64,000 nucleotides of DNA from an uncultured Clostridia bacterium (GCA_934754355.1 CAKVID010000003.1:62001-126000), one strand, 5' to 3'; positions 10,501 through 19,914 are shown, numbered from the stretch's first letter. The notes: generated from the sequence alone by a model not told the origin. Numbers and translations are program-made.

Positions 10501-11605
10501 CAAGTTTCTCTTGTTTGCGTTTGTAATAATCGGCAATTTTCTCGTCTAATTCTCTATCTCTATTATTGTATTCATCAAGGTCTACATCAAATCTATTGCG
10601 TCTTTGATATCCATTTGTAGCCGTGTCTTGAGTGTTATCAATACTATTACTATCTTGAGTACTATCGTTACTCTCGTTAGTAGTATTGTCGCTATCTGCT
10701 TGCTCGGTAGTATTTGAATTCTCACTCTGTTGTTTAGCAAAATATTCTTGAAGTCCGCCTTCACTTATTTCGCCTTCACTAGGATTTGGATTTGTCTCTT
10801 CTTCGCCCAAGAACGAACCAGTAAATAATTTCTCGTATTCTTGTTGTTCTTTAGTTATTTCATCATTAATATTTTGGGCTTTCTTCTCTTTAAGCAAATC
10901 ACTTAAATTTTTGGCTGTAACATTCTCGTTCATATATTCAGATACATCTGTGCCACCAGCAAGCAATGTCTCTTTCAATGCATTGTATAGTTCAACCATT
11001 TTAGGGTCATTCATATCAATGTTTGGTGCAATTTTCTTAGGCTTAACTATAGTCTTTTTATTGATTAATTGGAATTTATCTGCTATATCTTTAGCCTTGG
11101 CCTTCTTAATCTCAGATGAAGTTTCTTTATTGCCCTTGGTATCAATTGATTTTGCGTTAGTAGTCTTAGTATCTACTGTTTTATTTTCAATATCTTGACT
11201 TGCAATTTTGTCTGCGTCTTTTTTATCTAGTAGCAATTCTTTATCTTTCTTATTTGGCAAAGTTTTGGTAGAAGTTTTCTTAGTGGTTTTCTTGGTAGTT
11301 GTTTTCTTACCCTTAGTACTAGTAGTACTCTTAGTGCTTTTCTTAGTTGTCTTTTTGGTGGTCGATTTTGCTTTTGATGATTTACTCTTTGATTTCTCTG
11401 CAGTGCTACTCAAATATTTATTAATAGCATTTTTGCCCTCAAAAAGTGAAGTCTTTGCTGGCTTCAATTCTTTCCTTGGCTCATCAAAATCAGGCTCAGT
11501 TTGTATCTTAACTTGCCTTTTTGGTTTATTTAATTTTCCCTCTGCTTCGTCAATCTTCTTAGTTCGACTGACTATATCCATCAAATTATTAAATGTCTTA
11601 TCCAT
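7502..11605 (-). CDS. glgA: Glycogen synthase (GT5) with a very long disordered N-terminal extension
   Basis: 1367 aa, against about 480 for ordinary bacterial GlgA. The C-terminal 479 residues are a complete GT5 synthase that transfers glucose from ADP-glucose to glycogen. It starts MGNEIKVLYVASE, has ATGGLADVAGSLPK (Ala where E. coli has the Lys of KTGGL) and the acceptor-side EPCGISQMIASRYGT. The first 888 residues are low complexity: residues about 60-115 are a Lys/Thr/Ser tract, then about 700 residues are rich in Asp, Glu, Asn and Ser. No stop or frameshift interrupts the frame. An internal ATG at 8941, exactly at the start of the enzyme domain, has only a weak AAGGT upstream, so a short form is possible. 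Two nucleotides separate it from glgB. The fusion is unusual; the extension may act in localisation or granule formation (inference). Confidence 0.93.
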   Translation of the reverse strand: MDKTFNNLMDIVSRTKKIDEAEGKLNKPKRQVKIQTEPDFDEPRKELKPAKTSLFEGKNAINKYLSSTAEKSKSKSSKAKSTTKKTTKKSTKSTTSTKGKKTTTKKTTKKTSTKTLPNKKDKELLLDKKDADKIASQDIENKTVDTKTTNAKSIDTKGNKETSSEIKKAKAKDIADKFQLINKKTIVKPKKIAPNIDMNDPKMVELYNALKETLLAGGTDVSEYMNENVTAKNLSDLLKEKKAQNINDEITKEQQEYEKLFTGSFLGEEETNPNPSEGEISEGGLQEYFAKQQSENSNTTEQADSDNTTNESNDSTQDSNSIDNTQDTATNGYQRRNRFDVDLDEYNNRDRELDEKIADYYKRKQEKLDAYNKTQMEEEVEPEHREDDKDIERTYEDIFNGEVEKRSVVMGEENKEEEKEPEEVVEEKEPATTDFQSLYASLNADNFDDYTDKFVTPVSELPHGETFVEPKEEIEKTTEEDVEENTHNNTTDDTLDDEDSKSSYKQTFSDDEIVESEMDKAGDDEVFEQSNDDIYDLSSEDNDLDDYIVSSNVPTESSTDDDEDNTMVINTNDLPEKKVNYLDEDIDEDKGERIIDGDAISKQEFYNEMARLQENLINQLKSGSEPKEVKDVENASTLDKALDIINHLTQNQTANEIKRDYKAEKVADELIENIERDMKVENLVGSIDGTSNEDNSSADDSDSRDNDNDGTNNDINNDTNYGNNLENNHDESHDSNDEDKDYDSIFASVPKDDVEISRQPEGAPLAPAFGVSTKDGNVSLLNKDVALNQSDLEYIVNSEKPKNEKTEYFYMSEEDKEKKKEDESFVQKTDSVDGKEMGDINLNKDISKAITTSTEAIAEKDAVEVASKPDDMEVIYTIFGVQKKKVEKMGNEIKVLYVASECLPFAATGGLADVAGSLPKAINKIGGVDVRVIMPLYGKIKNEYGDKLEYIGNFTVHLSWRQEYCGLFKYTLDGVTYYFVDNERYFKRSSQYGFYDDGERFAYFCKAIVEGLPMLNFFPDIIHCNDWQSALVSTYIKTGNWSDFRYYKIKNIYTIHNVEYQGIYGMENLKDLFGIDSRFKNDLEYNGDINLTKAAIQFSDKFTTVSNSYCDNLKQPYCSRGLHHIIIRNEYKLSGIINGIDEDFYNPKTDNVIYKNYDINSLEDKVYNKKILQDELGLPVDAKTPMLAMNTRLVSHKGIDLLTKILEDVLQKDVQFVICGTGEQRYIDYFKYLENKYPTKVRALVDKYSNENARKAYAAADIYLMPSKIEPCGISQMIASRYGTIPIVREVGGLKDTITDFGCVGGGNGYTFANYNPNDLLSQINRALSDYRDDNEWKKKMRIVMSKDFSWTNSARKYIDLYKSLVD

Positions 11606-11607
11606 GC

Positions 11608-13515
11608 TTAATCCAACCTTATTCCGTTTGATTTTTTAATTAAGAAAACACCACTTAGTGCAGGTATTTTGATTGTTAACTTATTTTTTCTACCCTTGAA
11701 TTCTACATTCTCGCTTTTTACTACGCCATTGGTCATTCCAGTGCCACCAAATTCTATGTAGTCGGTACTAAATACTTCTTCGTATACTTTGCCATCTACT
11801 CCGAAACTATAATTCTCTTGGTTATTAGGCGAGAAATTAACTGCATAAATTAATTCGCCACCTTGCTTATCCATTCTCTTAAATACTAATACATTCTGAT
11901 TATTATCGTCTGGCACTAACCAATCAAATCCTTTCCAAGAGAAATCTTCTTCATAGAGTTCACTAGTCTCTAGATAGAAATGATTAAGTGCTTTGACGAA
12001 TTTGTGCATATTATTATGTGTCTCAAAATTTAGTAAGCAGAAATCTATTCCCGCTTGATAATCCCATTCTTTGAATTGTGCAAATTCTGTACCCATGAAT
12101 GTTAGTTTCTTGCCGGGGTGTGCAAACATATAAGATAAATATGCTCGCATAGATTTGAATTTATCGTAATAGTCGCCATACATTTTATTAAGCAAACTGC
12201 ACTTGCCATACACCACTTCATCGTGAGATATTGGAAGTATGAAATTCTCTGAAAATGCATAGAACATAGAAAATGTCAATTTATTATGTATTGATTTGCG
12301 GAAGTATGGGTCGGTAGAGATATATTCAAGTGTATCGTTCATCCAACCTATATTCCATTTGAAATTAAATCCTAGACCACCAAGATTTGTAGGCTTGGTA
12401 ACCATTGGCCATGCCGTACTCTCCTCGGCAATCATTAGCACATTTGGAAATTCTTTGAATATGCTTGCATTTAATTTCTGCAAGAATGCAACCGCTTCAA
12501 GATTTCTATTATTGCCAAATTGATTAGGTATCCACTCTCCTGGTTTCTTATCATAATCAAGATATAACATACTCGCAACTGCATCTACTCTAATGCCGTC
12601 TATATGATATTTCTTGATAAAGAACATCGCCGATGATATTAGGAAGCACTGTACTTCTTTTCTGCCGTAATCAAATCGTCTTGTTCCCCACGATTTATGT
12701 TCCTTTCTATCCCAGCCTTGATTTTCGTATAGACATGTGCCATCATATTCAATTAGTCCAAAGTCATCTTTTGGGAAGTGTGCCGGTACCCAGTCAATAA
12801 TTACAGATATTCCATTTTCATGACATTTATCTATAAAGTACATGAAGTCTTTTGGTTCGCCAAATCTACTAGTAGGAGAGAAATATCCCGTTACTTGATA
12901 ACCCCACGAACCATCGAATGGATATTCTGTAATCGGCATTATTTCTATATGTGTATAACCCATATCTACAACATAAGGGATTAATTCATCGGCAAGCATT
13001 CGATATGTATAATAACTACAATCACTTTGCTTCTTCCAAGATGCGAAATTCACTTCGTAGATATTCATAGGGGATTCGTAATTATTCTTGCGTGCCCTAT
13101 AATCCATATAACCTTGGTCGTGCCAATCGTAACCTTCTATATCATACACAATTGACGCCGTCTTGCCATTGGTTTCATTCATGAAAGCATATGGGTCGGC
13201 TTTTAGTCTAGCGTAATCATTTTTGTCATGTATTTCATATTTGTATTTATCAAATTGTTTGGCATTATCTACCCAAACTTCCCACACACCCGACTCAGAT
13301 ATTCTAGTCATTGGGTGAGAAGTATTGCTCCAACCATTGAAGTCTCCCATCAAGTTTATCTTGCTTGCATTGGGTGCCCAAGTACGGAATACATAACCAT
13401 TCTTGTTTCCCCTTACTTCTGGGTGCGCTCCCAAATACTCATAAGCGCAATAATATGTTCCTTGATGAAATAGATATAATTGCTCGTTATTTTTATTTTC
13501 CATTTTTTCACTCAT
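11608..13515 (-). CDS. glgB: 1,4-alpha-glucan branching enzyme
   Basis: 635 aa from ATG 13515. Longer frames begin inside malQ, and a start at 13503 is also possible; none has a strong site. A CBM48 domain comes first (about residues 30-120, GNKNGYVFRTWAPNA), then a GH13 barrel with VPAHFPKDDFGL, GIRVDAVASM (nucleophile Asp), MIAEESTAWP (acid Glu) and ISHDEVVYGK. It cuts alpha-1,4 chains and rejoins them as alpha-1,6 branches on nascent glycogen. Second gene of the operon, between malQ (7 nt gap) and glgA (2 nt gap), which implies translational coupling. Confidence 0.96.
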   Translation of the reverse strand: MSEKMENKNNEQLYLFHQGTYYCAYEYLGAHPEVRGNKNGYVFRTWAPNASKINLMGDFNGWSNTSHPMTRISESGVWEVWVDNAKQFDKYKYEIHDKNDYARLKADPYAFMNETNGKTASIVYDIEGYDWHDQGYMDYRARKNNYESPMNIYEVNFASWKKQSDCSYYTYRMLADELIPYVVDMGYTHIEIMPITEYPFDGSWGYQVTGYFSPTSRFGEPKDFMYFIDKCHENGISVIIDWVPAHFPKDDFGLIEYDGTCLYENQGWDRKEHKSWGTRRFDYGRKEVQCFLISSAMFFIKKYHIDGIRVDAVASMLYLDYDKKPGEWIPNQFGNNRNLEAVAFLQKLNASIFKEFPNVLMIAEESTAWPMVTKPTNLGGLGFNFKWNIGWMNDTLEYISTDPYFRKSIHNKLTFSMFYAFSENFILPISHDEVVYGKCSLLNKMYGDYYDKFKSMRAYLSYMFAHPGKKLTFMGTEFAQFKEWDYQAGIDFCLLNFETHNNMHKFVKALNHFYLETSELYEEDFSWKGFDWLVPDDNNQNVLVFKRMDKQGGELIYAVNFSPNNQENYSFGVDGKVYEEVFSTDYIEFGGTGMTNGVVKSENVEFKGRKNKLTIKIPALSGVFLIKKSNGIRLD

Positions 13516-13522
13516 TCCCGTT

Positions 13523-14983
13523 TTATTTTGTTCTGCCATATGTAATAGCGTAATCATGGAATTTGCCACACATATTTCTATCTAGATTATTATTTAATTT
13601 CCATATCCAATTGCCACTAGCAACACCCGGTGTATTCATTCTAGCCTCTGCACCCAAATGCAATATATCTTGTGCTGTTAGAATAATTAAATTTGCACTG
13701 CTTCTGTATAGTGCCAAGAATAAATTTTCAACGACTACATCATTGCCTTGTTCAAGTGGCATATTTAGATACTTTTTAAATCTATTTATCTTGTCCCAAT
13801 CTCCTTCGTTTAGAAGTCCCATAGTTGTGTTATTATCGTGCGTGCCTAGATATGCTACACAATTTTTCTCGTAGTTATGTGGCTGATAAATATTATCTCC
13901 CACACCATCAAAAGCAAATTGAATAACTTTAACTCCCGGTATTCCAAATTTATCTTTAAGACTGATTACATCATCTGTAACTATTCCCAAATCTTCGGCC
14001 ACAATTTTAATCTTGCACTTACTTGTAATTAATTTAAGAAGAGTATTTCCCACACCCTTAATCCACTTGCCCGATTTGGCAGTCTTGCTACTGGCAGGCA
14101 CTGCCCAATATCTACTAAATGCTACAAAGTGGTCTATTCTAAGAATATCAAAGAGTTCACTTTGCCTCTTTATTCTCTTTAGCCAGAAATCAAATTTATT
14201 CTTTGCCATGTAACTAAAATTATAAATAGGATTGCCCCACAACTGACCATCTTCATTGAAGTAATCTGGTGGAACTCCCGCCACTAATTTTGGTTTGCCA
14301 TTTTCCAAGCACCAATTCTTAGGATTAACCCAGACATCGGCACTATCCAATTCTACATAAAATGGAATGTCTCCAAATATTTCTATTCCCTTATCATTTG
14401 CATACTTTTTAATTTTTTGCCACTGGATAGATAACAAATACTGAATTAGTATTATATTTTTTATTTCATTTGCGTGTTGTAATTTGAAAGCCTCAAGTTC
14501 GCTTTTTACTCTATTTTTAAGACCGTCACTCCACTCTGTCCAAGATTTGCCATTATTAACTTTCTTGGCAACAAGATAAGTAGCGTAATCATCTAGCCAA
14601 TATTTATTGCTTTTCTCAAAGTCTTTGGTGTTGTATTCATTACAATATTTCTCGCAAATCATATTTAGTGCAGTATCCATCTTAGTATGGAAATCGTCTA
14701 TGTCACTGCAATCAAATAATCCCAAAGCCTCCATTTCTTCATGACTTAGAAATTGTGAGACATCTAAGAAATATTTATTGATAGCGAAAGATGAATTGGT
14801 GCTATAAGGAGAATTTTCCGCAACACTCTCTGAGAAAGGTAATACTTGCCAAACCCCAAATCCACCATCATGTAGAAAATCTATAAAAGAATAAGCAGAT
14901 GCAGAAAAAGTCCCCCAGCCGTAAGAACTAGGAAGTGAAGTAATATGTAATAATATTCCGCTTGACCTATTTAATTTTTCCAT
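13523..14983 (-). CDS. malQ: 4-alpha-glucanotransferase (amylomaltase, GH77)
   Basis: 486 aa, normal for GH77. It disproportionates maltodextrins, moving one glucan chain to another and releasing glucose. Family motifs are intact: GDIPFYVELDSADVW, ILRIDHFVAFSRYW with the nucleophile Asp, IVAEDLG with the acid Glu, and LGTHDNNTT. First gene of the glycogen operon. The message would begin in the 14984-15276 spacer shared with divergent mnmE. The site before the ATG is weak (GGAAAAAG). It likely recycles the short dextrins left by GlgP and the GH13 enzyme. Confidence 0.96.
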   Translation of the reverse strand: MEKLNRSSGILLHITSLPSSYGWGTFSASAYSFIDFLHDGGFGVWQVLPFSESVAENSPYSTNSSFAINKYFLDVSQFLSHEEMEALGLFDCSDIDDFHTKMDTALNMICEKYCNEYNTKDFEKSNKYWLDDYATYLVAKKVNNGKSWTEWSDGLKNRVKSELEAFKLQHANEIKNIILIQYLLSIQWQKIKKYANDKGIEIFGDIPFYVELDSADVWVNPKNWCLENGKPKLVAGVPPDYFNEDGQLWGNPIYNFSYMAKNKFDFWLKRIKRQSELFDILRIDHFVAFSRYWAVPASSKTAKSGKWIKGVGNTLLKLITSKCKIKIVAEDLGIVTDDVISLKDKFGIPGVKVIQFAFDGVGDNIYQPHNYEKNCVAYLGTHDNNTTMGLLNEGDWDKINRFKKYLNMPLEQGNDVVVENLFLALYRSSANLIILTAQDILHLGAEARMNTPGVASGNWIWKLNNNLDRNMCGKFHDYAITYGRTK

Positions 14984-15276
14984 TTTCTTTTTCCATTTTT
15001 CAGTGTTTGAATTTTAAGCAATTAGCATTTATATTTGATTTTATAAAATTTGTATTTTTTAGCACCAAAATGTAATTAATTTATTTTGTGCAAATACCAT
15101 CAAATTAAAATACAATTAAGCCTTGCTTTTTTATATTTTTTCTCGCATATATTTTATCATATATATTATATATATACAAACAAAATAAGCACTTTTTCGA
15201 CAAATTTATGCTAGGCACTTAGTATCATATATTTTCTTTTTTTGTGTGTTTAAACCAAAAAAATTATAGAAAACTA
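14984..15276. other. Divergent intergenic region, glycogen operon / mnmE
   Basis: About 290 bp of AT-rich DNA with no gene. It contains an inverted repeat (GCACCAAAAT at 15062 against ATTTTGTGC ending at 15090) that could be an operator or hairpin in the leader of the glycogen operon. I could not assign a clear minus-strand promoter. Confidence 0.4.
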
Positions 15277-15304
15277 TTAACATAAGCAAAATTTGTGGTA
15301 TAAT
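15277..15304 (+). promoter_or_regulatory. Promoter of mnmE, predicting a leaderless mRNA
   Basis: TTAACA (15277-15282), 16-bp spacer, TATAAT (15299-15304). Only TCTCGT separates the -10 box from the ATG at 15311, so transcription should start at or next to the A of ATG. No ribosome binding site exists. Confidence 0.65.
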
Positions 15305-15310
15305 TCTCGT

Positions 15311-16666
15311 ATGGAAAATACAAAAAATATAGTTGCAATATCTACCGCAATTGGCAACGGCGGAATTTCAATAATTAGAATGAGTGGCAATGATGTACTA
15401 AATATTGCCAGTCGTGTTTTTTTTGCCAAAACCAAAGTACAGGATTTTGAACCTAGGAAATTATATTTAGGAACTTTCAAGTACGATAATATTTCTGATA
15501 AATGTATGTGTGTATATTTCAAAGCACCTTTTTCGTATACTGGCGAGGACCTAGTTGAATTTCAATGTCATGGCGGAATTACACTCACAAATAAGATATA
15601 TGAAAGTCTAGTGGCACTTGGTTGCACTCCCGCTGGCAAAGGGGAATTTTCAAAACTTGCATTTCTTAATGGCAAATTATCTCTTGATGAAGCAGAAGGG
15701 GTAATAGATATGATTAATGCCGAGAGTGAAAGCGAACTCAAAGCAGGTTATGATTTAATGCAAGGCTCTCTTAAAAATAAAGTAGAGGAAATGCAAAATA
15801 CTCTAACTGAATTACTTGCCAAAATTGAAGTTACTCTAGATTATCCCGAAGAAGACCTAGAGGAAGAAACTTATAATAATATCAAATCTGAATTGTTAGC
15901 AGTGAAAGTTAAAATAGAAAATTTGCTTTCTACAGCCGATTTTGGTAGGGCTATAAAAGATGGAACTAGAATACTAATTTACGGCAAAACTAATGCTGGC
16001 AAATCTAGTTTGCTTAATTCTCTACTTGCTTACAATAGAGCAATTGTAACCGATATACAAGGTACTACTAGAGATACTATTGAAGAGACTTTTGTAATAG
16101 ATGGTTACAAGTTTATTTTGATAGATACTGCAGGCATTAGAGAAGCGGATAATTTGGTAGAAAAGATTGGTATTGAGCGTAGCAAAGATATGCTCAAGAC
16201 TGCCGATATAGTTCTATTTGTTATAGACGGCTCTATGTCAATAACCAGTGACGATTTAGATATTGCTAGCACACTTAATGACAAAAACACTATACTTTGT
16301 GTCAATAAATGCGATAAAAAACAAGTAGCAGATATAAGCAAATTACACTTTAGCAATGTTATTAATATTTCTTGCGAACAGAATATAAATATAGACAAAT
16401 TAAAAGAGAAATTACTGCAATTTGTAACTATCAAAAATGCAGGCAATAATTCTACTATAATTACTAATAGTAGACACATAACCGCCTTGAGAGAAAGCAA
16501 AGAAAATATACTAAAAGCACTAGACGGAATAGACAAATTTATAGACTTAAGTTTAATAGCAATAGACATCAAGAATGTTTGGTTAAATTTAGGGGATATA
16601 ACAGGCAATAGCGACAATGAGAAAATAATAGACGATATCTTTTCTAAATTCTGCGTAGGCAAATAA
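15311..16666 (+). CDS. mnmE: tRNA modification GTPase MnmE (TrmE)
   Basis: 451 aa. With MnmG it installs the cmnm5 or nm5 group on wobble U34 of certain tRNAs. It has the N-terminal folate-binding TrmE domain, a central helical domain, and an inserted G domain: P-loop YGKTNAGKSSLLN, switch GTTRDT, DTAGIRE, and an NKCD motif. It ends in the family-typical FCVGK with the conserved Cys. The ATG at 15311 gives the usual MENTKNIVAIST start; an in-frame TTG at 15293 is unlikely. mnmG follows 61 nt later, as in many Firmicutes. The pair sits in its classic place next to rsmG and parAB. Confidence 0.97.
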   Translation: MENTKNIVAISTAIGNGGISIIRMSGNDVLNIASRVFFAKTKVQDFEPRKLYLGTFKYDNISDKCMCVYFKAPFSYTGEDLVEFQCHGGITLTNKIYESLVALGCTPAGKGEFSKLAFLNGKLSLDEAEGVIDMINAESESELKAGYDLMQGSLKNKVEEMQNTLTELLAKIEVTLDYPEEDLEEETYNNIKSELLAVKVKIENLLSTADFGRAIKDGTRILIYGKTNAGKSSLLNSLLAYNRAIVTDIQGTTRDTIEETFVIDGYKFILIDTAGIREADNLVEKIGIERSKDMLKTADIVLFVIDGSMSITSDDLDIASTLNDKNTILCVNKCDKKQVADISKLHFSNVINISCEQNINIDKLKEKLLQFVTIKNAGNNSTIITNSRHITALRESKENILKALDGIDKFIDLSLIAIDIKNVWLNLGDITGNSDNEKIIDDIFSKFCVGK

Positions 16667-16727
16667 GAAAACTATATAAAAATATTTCAATAAAAATATT
16701 ACAAAAAGATATTACAAGGACAAAATT

Positions 16728-18593
16728 ATGAATGATTATGATGTAGTAGTAGTAGGGGCTGGCCATGCGGGTTGCGAAAGCGCGCTTGCTACAGCACGAA
16801 TGGGACTTAAAACTTTAATGCTCACACTTAATTTGGATAGTGTGGGTTTTCTTGCATGCAATCCAAGTATTGGCGGGACTGCCAAAGGCCACCTTGTATG
16901 CGAAATTGACGCACTTGGCGGAGAAATGGGAATAAATGCAGATAAGTCTACAATTCAAAGGCGTATGCTTAATAGTTCCAAAGGTTATGCTGTTCAATCA
17001 CTAAGAGTACAAGCAGATAAAAATAAATATCATACTAATCTAAAAAAGACACTTGAAAATCAAGAGAACTTATTTCTTAGACAAGGCGAAGCAAGTAATA
17101 TACTAGTAGAAGATAATAAAGTTATAGGCATTGAGACCAAACAAGGGGAGAAATTTAGCACTAAAGCCATAATAATTTGCTCTGGGGTATATCTAAAGAG
17201 CAGAATTATTATAGGAAAGTATAGCAAAAATGTAGGACCAAATGGTTTTGCTAATGCAAGTGACCTATCAGATAGCCTTACTAAACTTGGTTTCAAATTA
17301 CGCAGATTTAAGACCGGTACACCAGTCAGAATTGATGGCAAGACAATAGATTACTCTCTTCTAGATATTCAGAAAGGGGAAGATAATATTCAAACATTTT
17401 CTACATTAACCGAGCAAAAACCACGAAATGTAGCCGATTGTTATCTAACATACACTAATGAAAACACACATAAATTAATACTAGACAATCTAGACAAAGC
17501 ACCTATGTACAATGGAGATATCGAGGGGGTTGGCCCTAGATATTGCCCAAGTATCGAGAGCAAAGTAGTAAGATTTGCAGACAAGAATAGACATCAATTA
17601 TTTATAGAACCCGAAGGAATGGATACCAATGAAGTATATTTGCAGGGTTTTAGCACAAGTATGCCAGTAGAATTACAGGCCGACATGGTTCATTCACTCA
17701 AAGGATTAGAAAATGCTTTTATAATGCGTGACGCATACGCTATAGAATATGATTGTATAGACGCAACAACTCTTTATCCAACTTTAGAGAGCAAAAATAT
17801 TAGTGGACTATACTTTGCTGGCCAAATTAATGGTACTTCTGGTTATGAAGAAGCGGGAGCGCAAGGAATTGTGGCTGGTATTAATGCTGCACTAAAAATA
17901 CAAAATAAAGAGCCATTAATTCTAAAAAGAAGTGAAAGTTATATAGGTGTACTTATAGACGATTTAGTAACAAAACCCACAAATGAACCATACAGAATGA
18001 TGACCAGCAGAGCAGAGTATAGACTAACATTAAGACAAGACAATGCTGACATAAGACTTACAGAACTTGGCAGAAAGTGTGGACTAGTTGACAATAACAG
18101 ATATGATATTTACAAAAACCACTTAGAGCAAATAAACGAATTGGATAGCGTTTTAGATAAGATTTACAAGCCAAAAGAAATATCAAACTTCCTAGAAGAG
18201 TGTGGCGAACAAGCCAACAAAACAAGCGGAATAACCCTTAAAGACGCTTTGCGAAGAGCAGGGGTTACAGCCGAGAAATTACAAGCATTTGCACCAGATA
18301 TTTTGGGAAAATATGATATTAGAGCCTTGAAGGAGTGGGAAATTAATCTTAAATATGAAGGATATCTTAAAAAGCAAGAAATACAAATAAATCAAGCCAA
18401 AAAGTCAGAAGAAAAGAACATTCCTAGTGATATAGATTATAATACAATCAAAGGCTTAAGGCTAGAAGCCAGACAAAAATTATCCGATATTAGACCATTA
18501 ACACTAGCACAAGCCTCTAGAATAAGCGGTGTAAGCCCTGCAGATATATCTGTATTAACCATCTACCTTAAAATGAAAGAAAGCGATAAATAA
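16728..18593 (+). CDS. mnmG: tRNA uridine-5-carboxymethylaminomethyl modification enzyme MnmG (GidA)
   Basis: 621 aa, full length. FAD-dependent partner of MnmE. The N-terminal FAD site [18 protein letters not shown] is intact, followed by the [11 protein letters not shown] block and the C-terminal helical domain that binds MnmE and tRNA. AAGGA lies 9 nt before the ATG. It ends before the 2 kb parS tract, with a terminator at 18713. Confidence 0.98.
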   Translation: MNDYDVVVVGAGHAGCESALATARMGLKTLMLTLNLDSVGFLACNPSIGGTAKGHLVCEIDALGGEMGINADKSTIQRRMLNSSKGYAVQSLRVQADKNKYHTNLKKTLENQENLFLRQGEASNILVEDNKVIGIETKQGEKFSTKAIIICSGVYLKSRIIIGKYSKNVGPNGFANASDLSDSLTKLGFKLRRFKTGTPVRIDGKTIDYSLLDIQKGEDNIQTFSTLTEQKPRNVADCYLTYTNENTHKLILDNLDKAPMYNGDIEGVGPRYCPSIESKVVRFADKNRHQLFIEPEGMDTNEVYLQGFSTSMPVELQADMVHSLKGLENAFIMRDAYAIEYDCIDATTLYPTLESKNISGLYFAGQINGTSGYEEAGAQGIVAGINAALKIQNKEPLILKRSESYIGVLIDDLVTKPTNEPYRMMTSRAEYRLTLRQDNADIRLTELGRKCGLVDNNRYDIYKNHLEQINELDSVLDKIYKPKEISNFLEECGEQANKTSGITLKDALRRAGVTAEKLQAFAPDILGKYDIRALKEWEINLKYEGYLKKQEIQINQAKKSEEKNIPSDIDYNTIKGLRLEARQKLSDIRPLTLAQASRISGVSPADISVLTIYLKMKESDK

Positions 18594-18712
18594 CATATAT
18601 ATTACTAGACATAAAAATATGTAGATTAATATTAAGATATAAGTATTATAATTATTAATAATAGCAATAACAAATTAAATATAAACACTATATTGCAAAT
18701 AATAAAATATAC

Positions 18713-18744
18713 AAAAAAACACCTAAATTTAGGTGTTTTTTATT
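18713..18744 (+). terminator. Terminator of mnmE-mnmG
   Basis: AAAAAACACCTAAA paired with TTTAGGTGTTTTTT, a perfect hairpin with a T tail, 120 nt past the mnmG stop. Confidence 0.85.
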
Positions 18745-18778
18745 TATTGTATTCTTTTTATATAATATATAAATTAAC

Positions 18779-18830
18779 ACCTTGAGATATGTAATATATA
18801 CAATTATTACCTTGAGTTATGTAATATATA
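18779..18830. repeat. 22-bp direct repeat pair
   Basis: Two 22-bp copies at 18779-18800 and 18809-18830, both ACCTTGAG then A or T then TATGTAATATATA, with a 30-bp period. They sit at the left edge of the parS tract. Confidence 0.6.
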
Positions 18831-18952
18831 AATGTACTGTTTGTACTACGCTCTATGTATATTGTTCTATTGTATTACCTATTTACAACATATTATATTG
18901 ATATACTATAGTTGCTATATTATTTTGAGTGTATATCAAATATCAATCAAAA

Positions 18953-18968
18953 TGTTTCACATGAAACA
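18953..18968 (+). promoter_or_regulatory. parS site 1
   Basis: TGTTTCACATGAAACA: one base from the palindromic Firmicute parS consensus TGTTTCACGTGAAACA. ParB/Spo0J binding and CTP-clamp loading site. Confidence 0.92.
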
Positions 18969-19248
18969 ATTTACTTATTATTTATGGACTATTACAAACA
19001 CATTAAAACCCGCTCAATACAGATTAATACAGTTTATTTATCATTAGAAAATTATTTATTTGAATATTATAATGCAACTGACTGGTATAAGATATCTGAA
19101 ATTATATGTTTTTATATTTATCTAAGAATATTATATTTACATTTATTAGTAAATAACGGCACATTTTAAATTTTATGATTTTATAAAAAATAGACCATTC
19201 TTGAATTATAGGCTATTTATCGATAAAATTGAGTTAGGTCAATATAAT

Positions 19249-19264
19249 TGTTTCATGTGAAACA
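19249..19264 (-). promoter_or_regulatory. parS site 2 (inverted)
   Basis: TGTTTCATGTGAAACA, the reverse complement of site 1. Confidence 0.92.
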
Positions 19265-19388
19265 ATTATAAATAAACGAAATAACATTATTTACAAACAT
19301 ACTCGCGGGTTATTGTTTAAATTACTTCATATTGCCAGAACTCAGCAAAACTATCGGGAAGTAGCCATAATTTATTTAATATACAAAT

Positions 19389-19404
19389 TGTTTCACATGA
19401 AACA
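19389..19404 (+). promoter_or_regulatory. parS site 3
   Basis: TGTTTCACATGAAACA, identical to site 1. Confidence 0.92.
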
Positions 19405-19513
19405 TTTGAATATTTAATATTGTGTATATAATAATTTGTATAATCTTTAATTTGTTCATATATAAGGTTGTTTTTATTAACTCCAACATAACGCACAGAT
19501 ATGTAAATCAAAA

Positions 19514-19586
19514 AGTTGTTAGTTTAAATCAAGGTGTTGTTACAGAATACTTTGCGTAGACTTCTTATAGTAGACTTCTTATATTA
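19514..19586 (+). repeat. L-type dispersed repeat, diverged copy
   Basis: GTTGTTAGTTTAAATCA at 19515-19531 differs from the family core GTCGTCAGTTTAAATCA by two C-to-T changes. The following AAGGTGT, GAATACTTTG and CTTCTTATA blocks keep the family order. Confidence 0.6.
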
Positions 19587-19653
19587 GATATATCAATATT
19601 AATTACTTTCCCAAATAATTAATCTAACAAGGACAATTATATAATCATTTAAT

Positions 19654-19669
19654 TGTTTCACATGAAACA
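19654..19669 (+). promoter_or_regulatory. parS site 4
   Basis: TGTTTCACATGAAACA, identical to site 1. Confidence 0.92.
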
Positions 19670-19818
19670 ATTAGATATTAAAGCGTAGTTTTAAATATAA
19701 ATTAATTTATTATAAAAAACCCGTATTAAAGGCAATACTATTCGTTACTAAATAATAATTTGATGTAAATTAAATAGTATATACACCAAACATCTATATT
19801 ATGTAAAAAAAAATTACA

Positions 19819-19914
19819 TAGTGTGTTTTATAAATTGTATAGTATTTTTTATAAATTAAATAGTGTGTAATAAATTAAATAGTGTGTTTATGTTAATTAA
19901 ATAGAGTATTATAG
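19819..19914 (+). repeat. Iteron-like tandem repeat, 19-22 bp period
   Basis: Four full and one partial unit, each beginning TAGTGTGT or TAGTATTT and most ending ATAAATTAAA (unit starts 19819, 19840, 19861, 19880, 19902). Lies between parS sites 4 and 5. Confidence 0.6.

Noticed and set aside
10019..10620. Several Phe/Ile-rich plus-strand frames
   Set aside because: Antisense of the acidic glgA extension; composition comes from reversing Glu/Asp/Lys codons.
7502..11605. Two genes with a missed stop instead of one long glgA
   Set aside because: The frame is open throughout and the internal ATG at 8941 has only a weak site; a single long product is the simpler reading, though internal initiation is possible.
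11208..11639. 143-aa hydrophobic frame on the plus strand
   Set aside because: It is the antisense of the Lys/Thr-rich start of glgA, which reads as Val/Leu/Phe in reverse. No ribosome binding site.
16105..16662. 185-aa minus-strand frame
   Set aside because: Shadow of the intact mnmE gene on the other strand.
18832..19511. Three short frames in the mnmG-rsmG spacer
   Set aside because: They cross parS sites and lack ribosome binding sites; composition is plain AT-rich non-coding.
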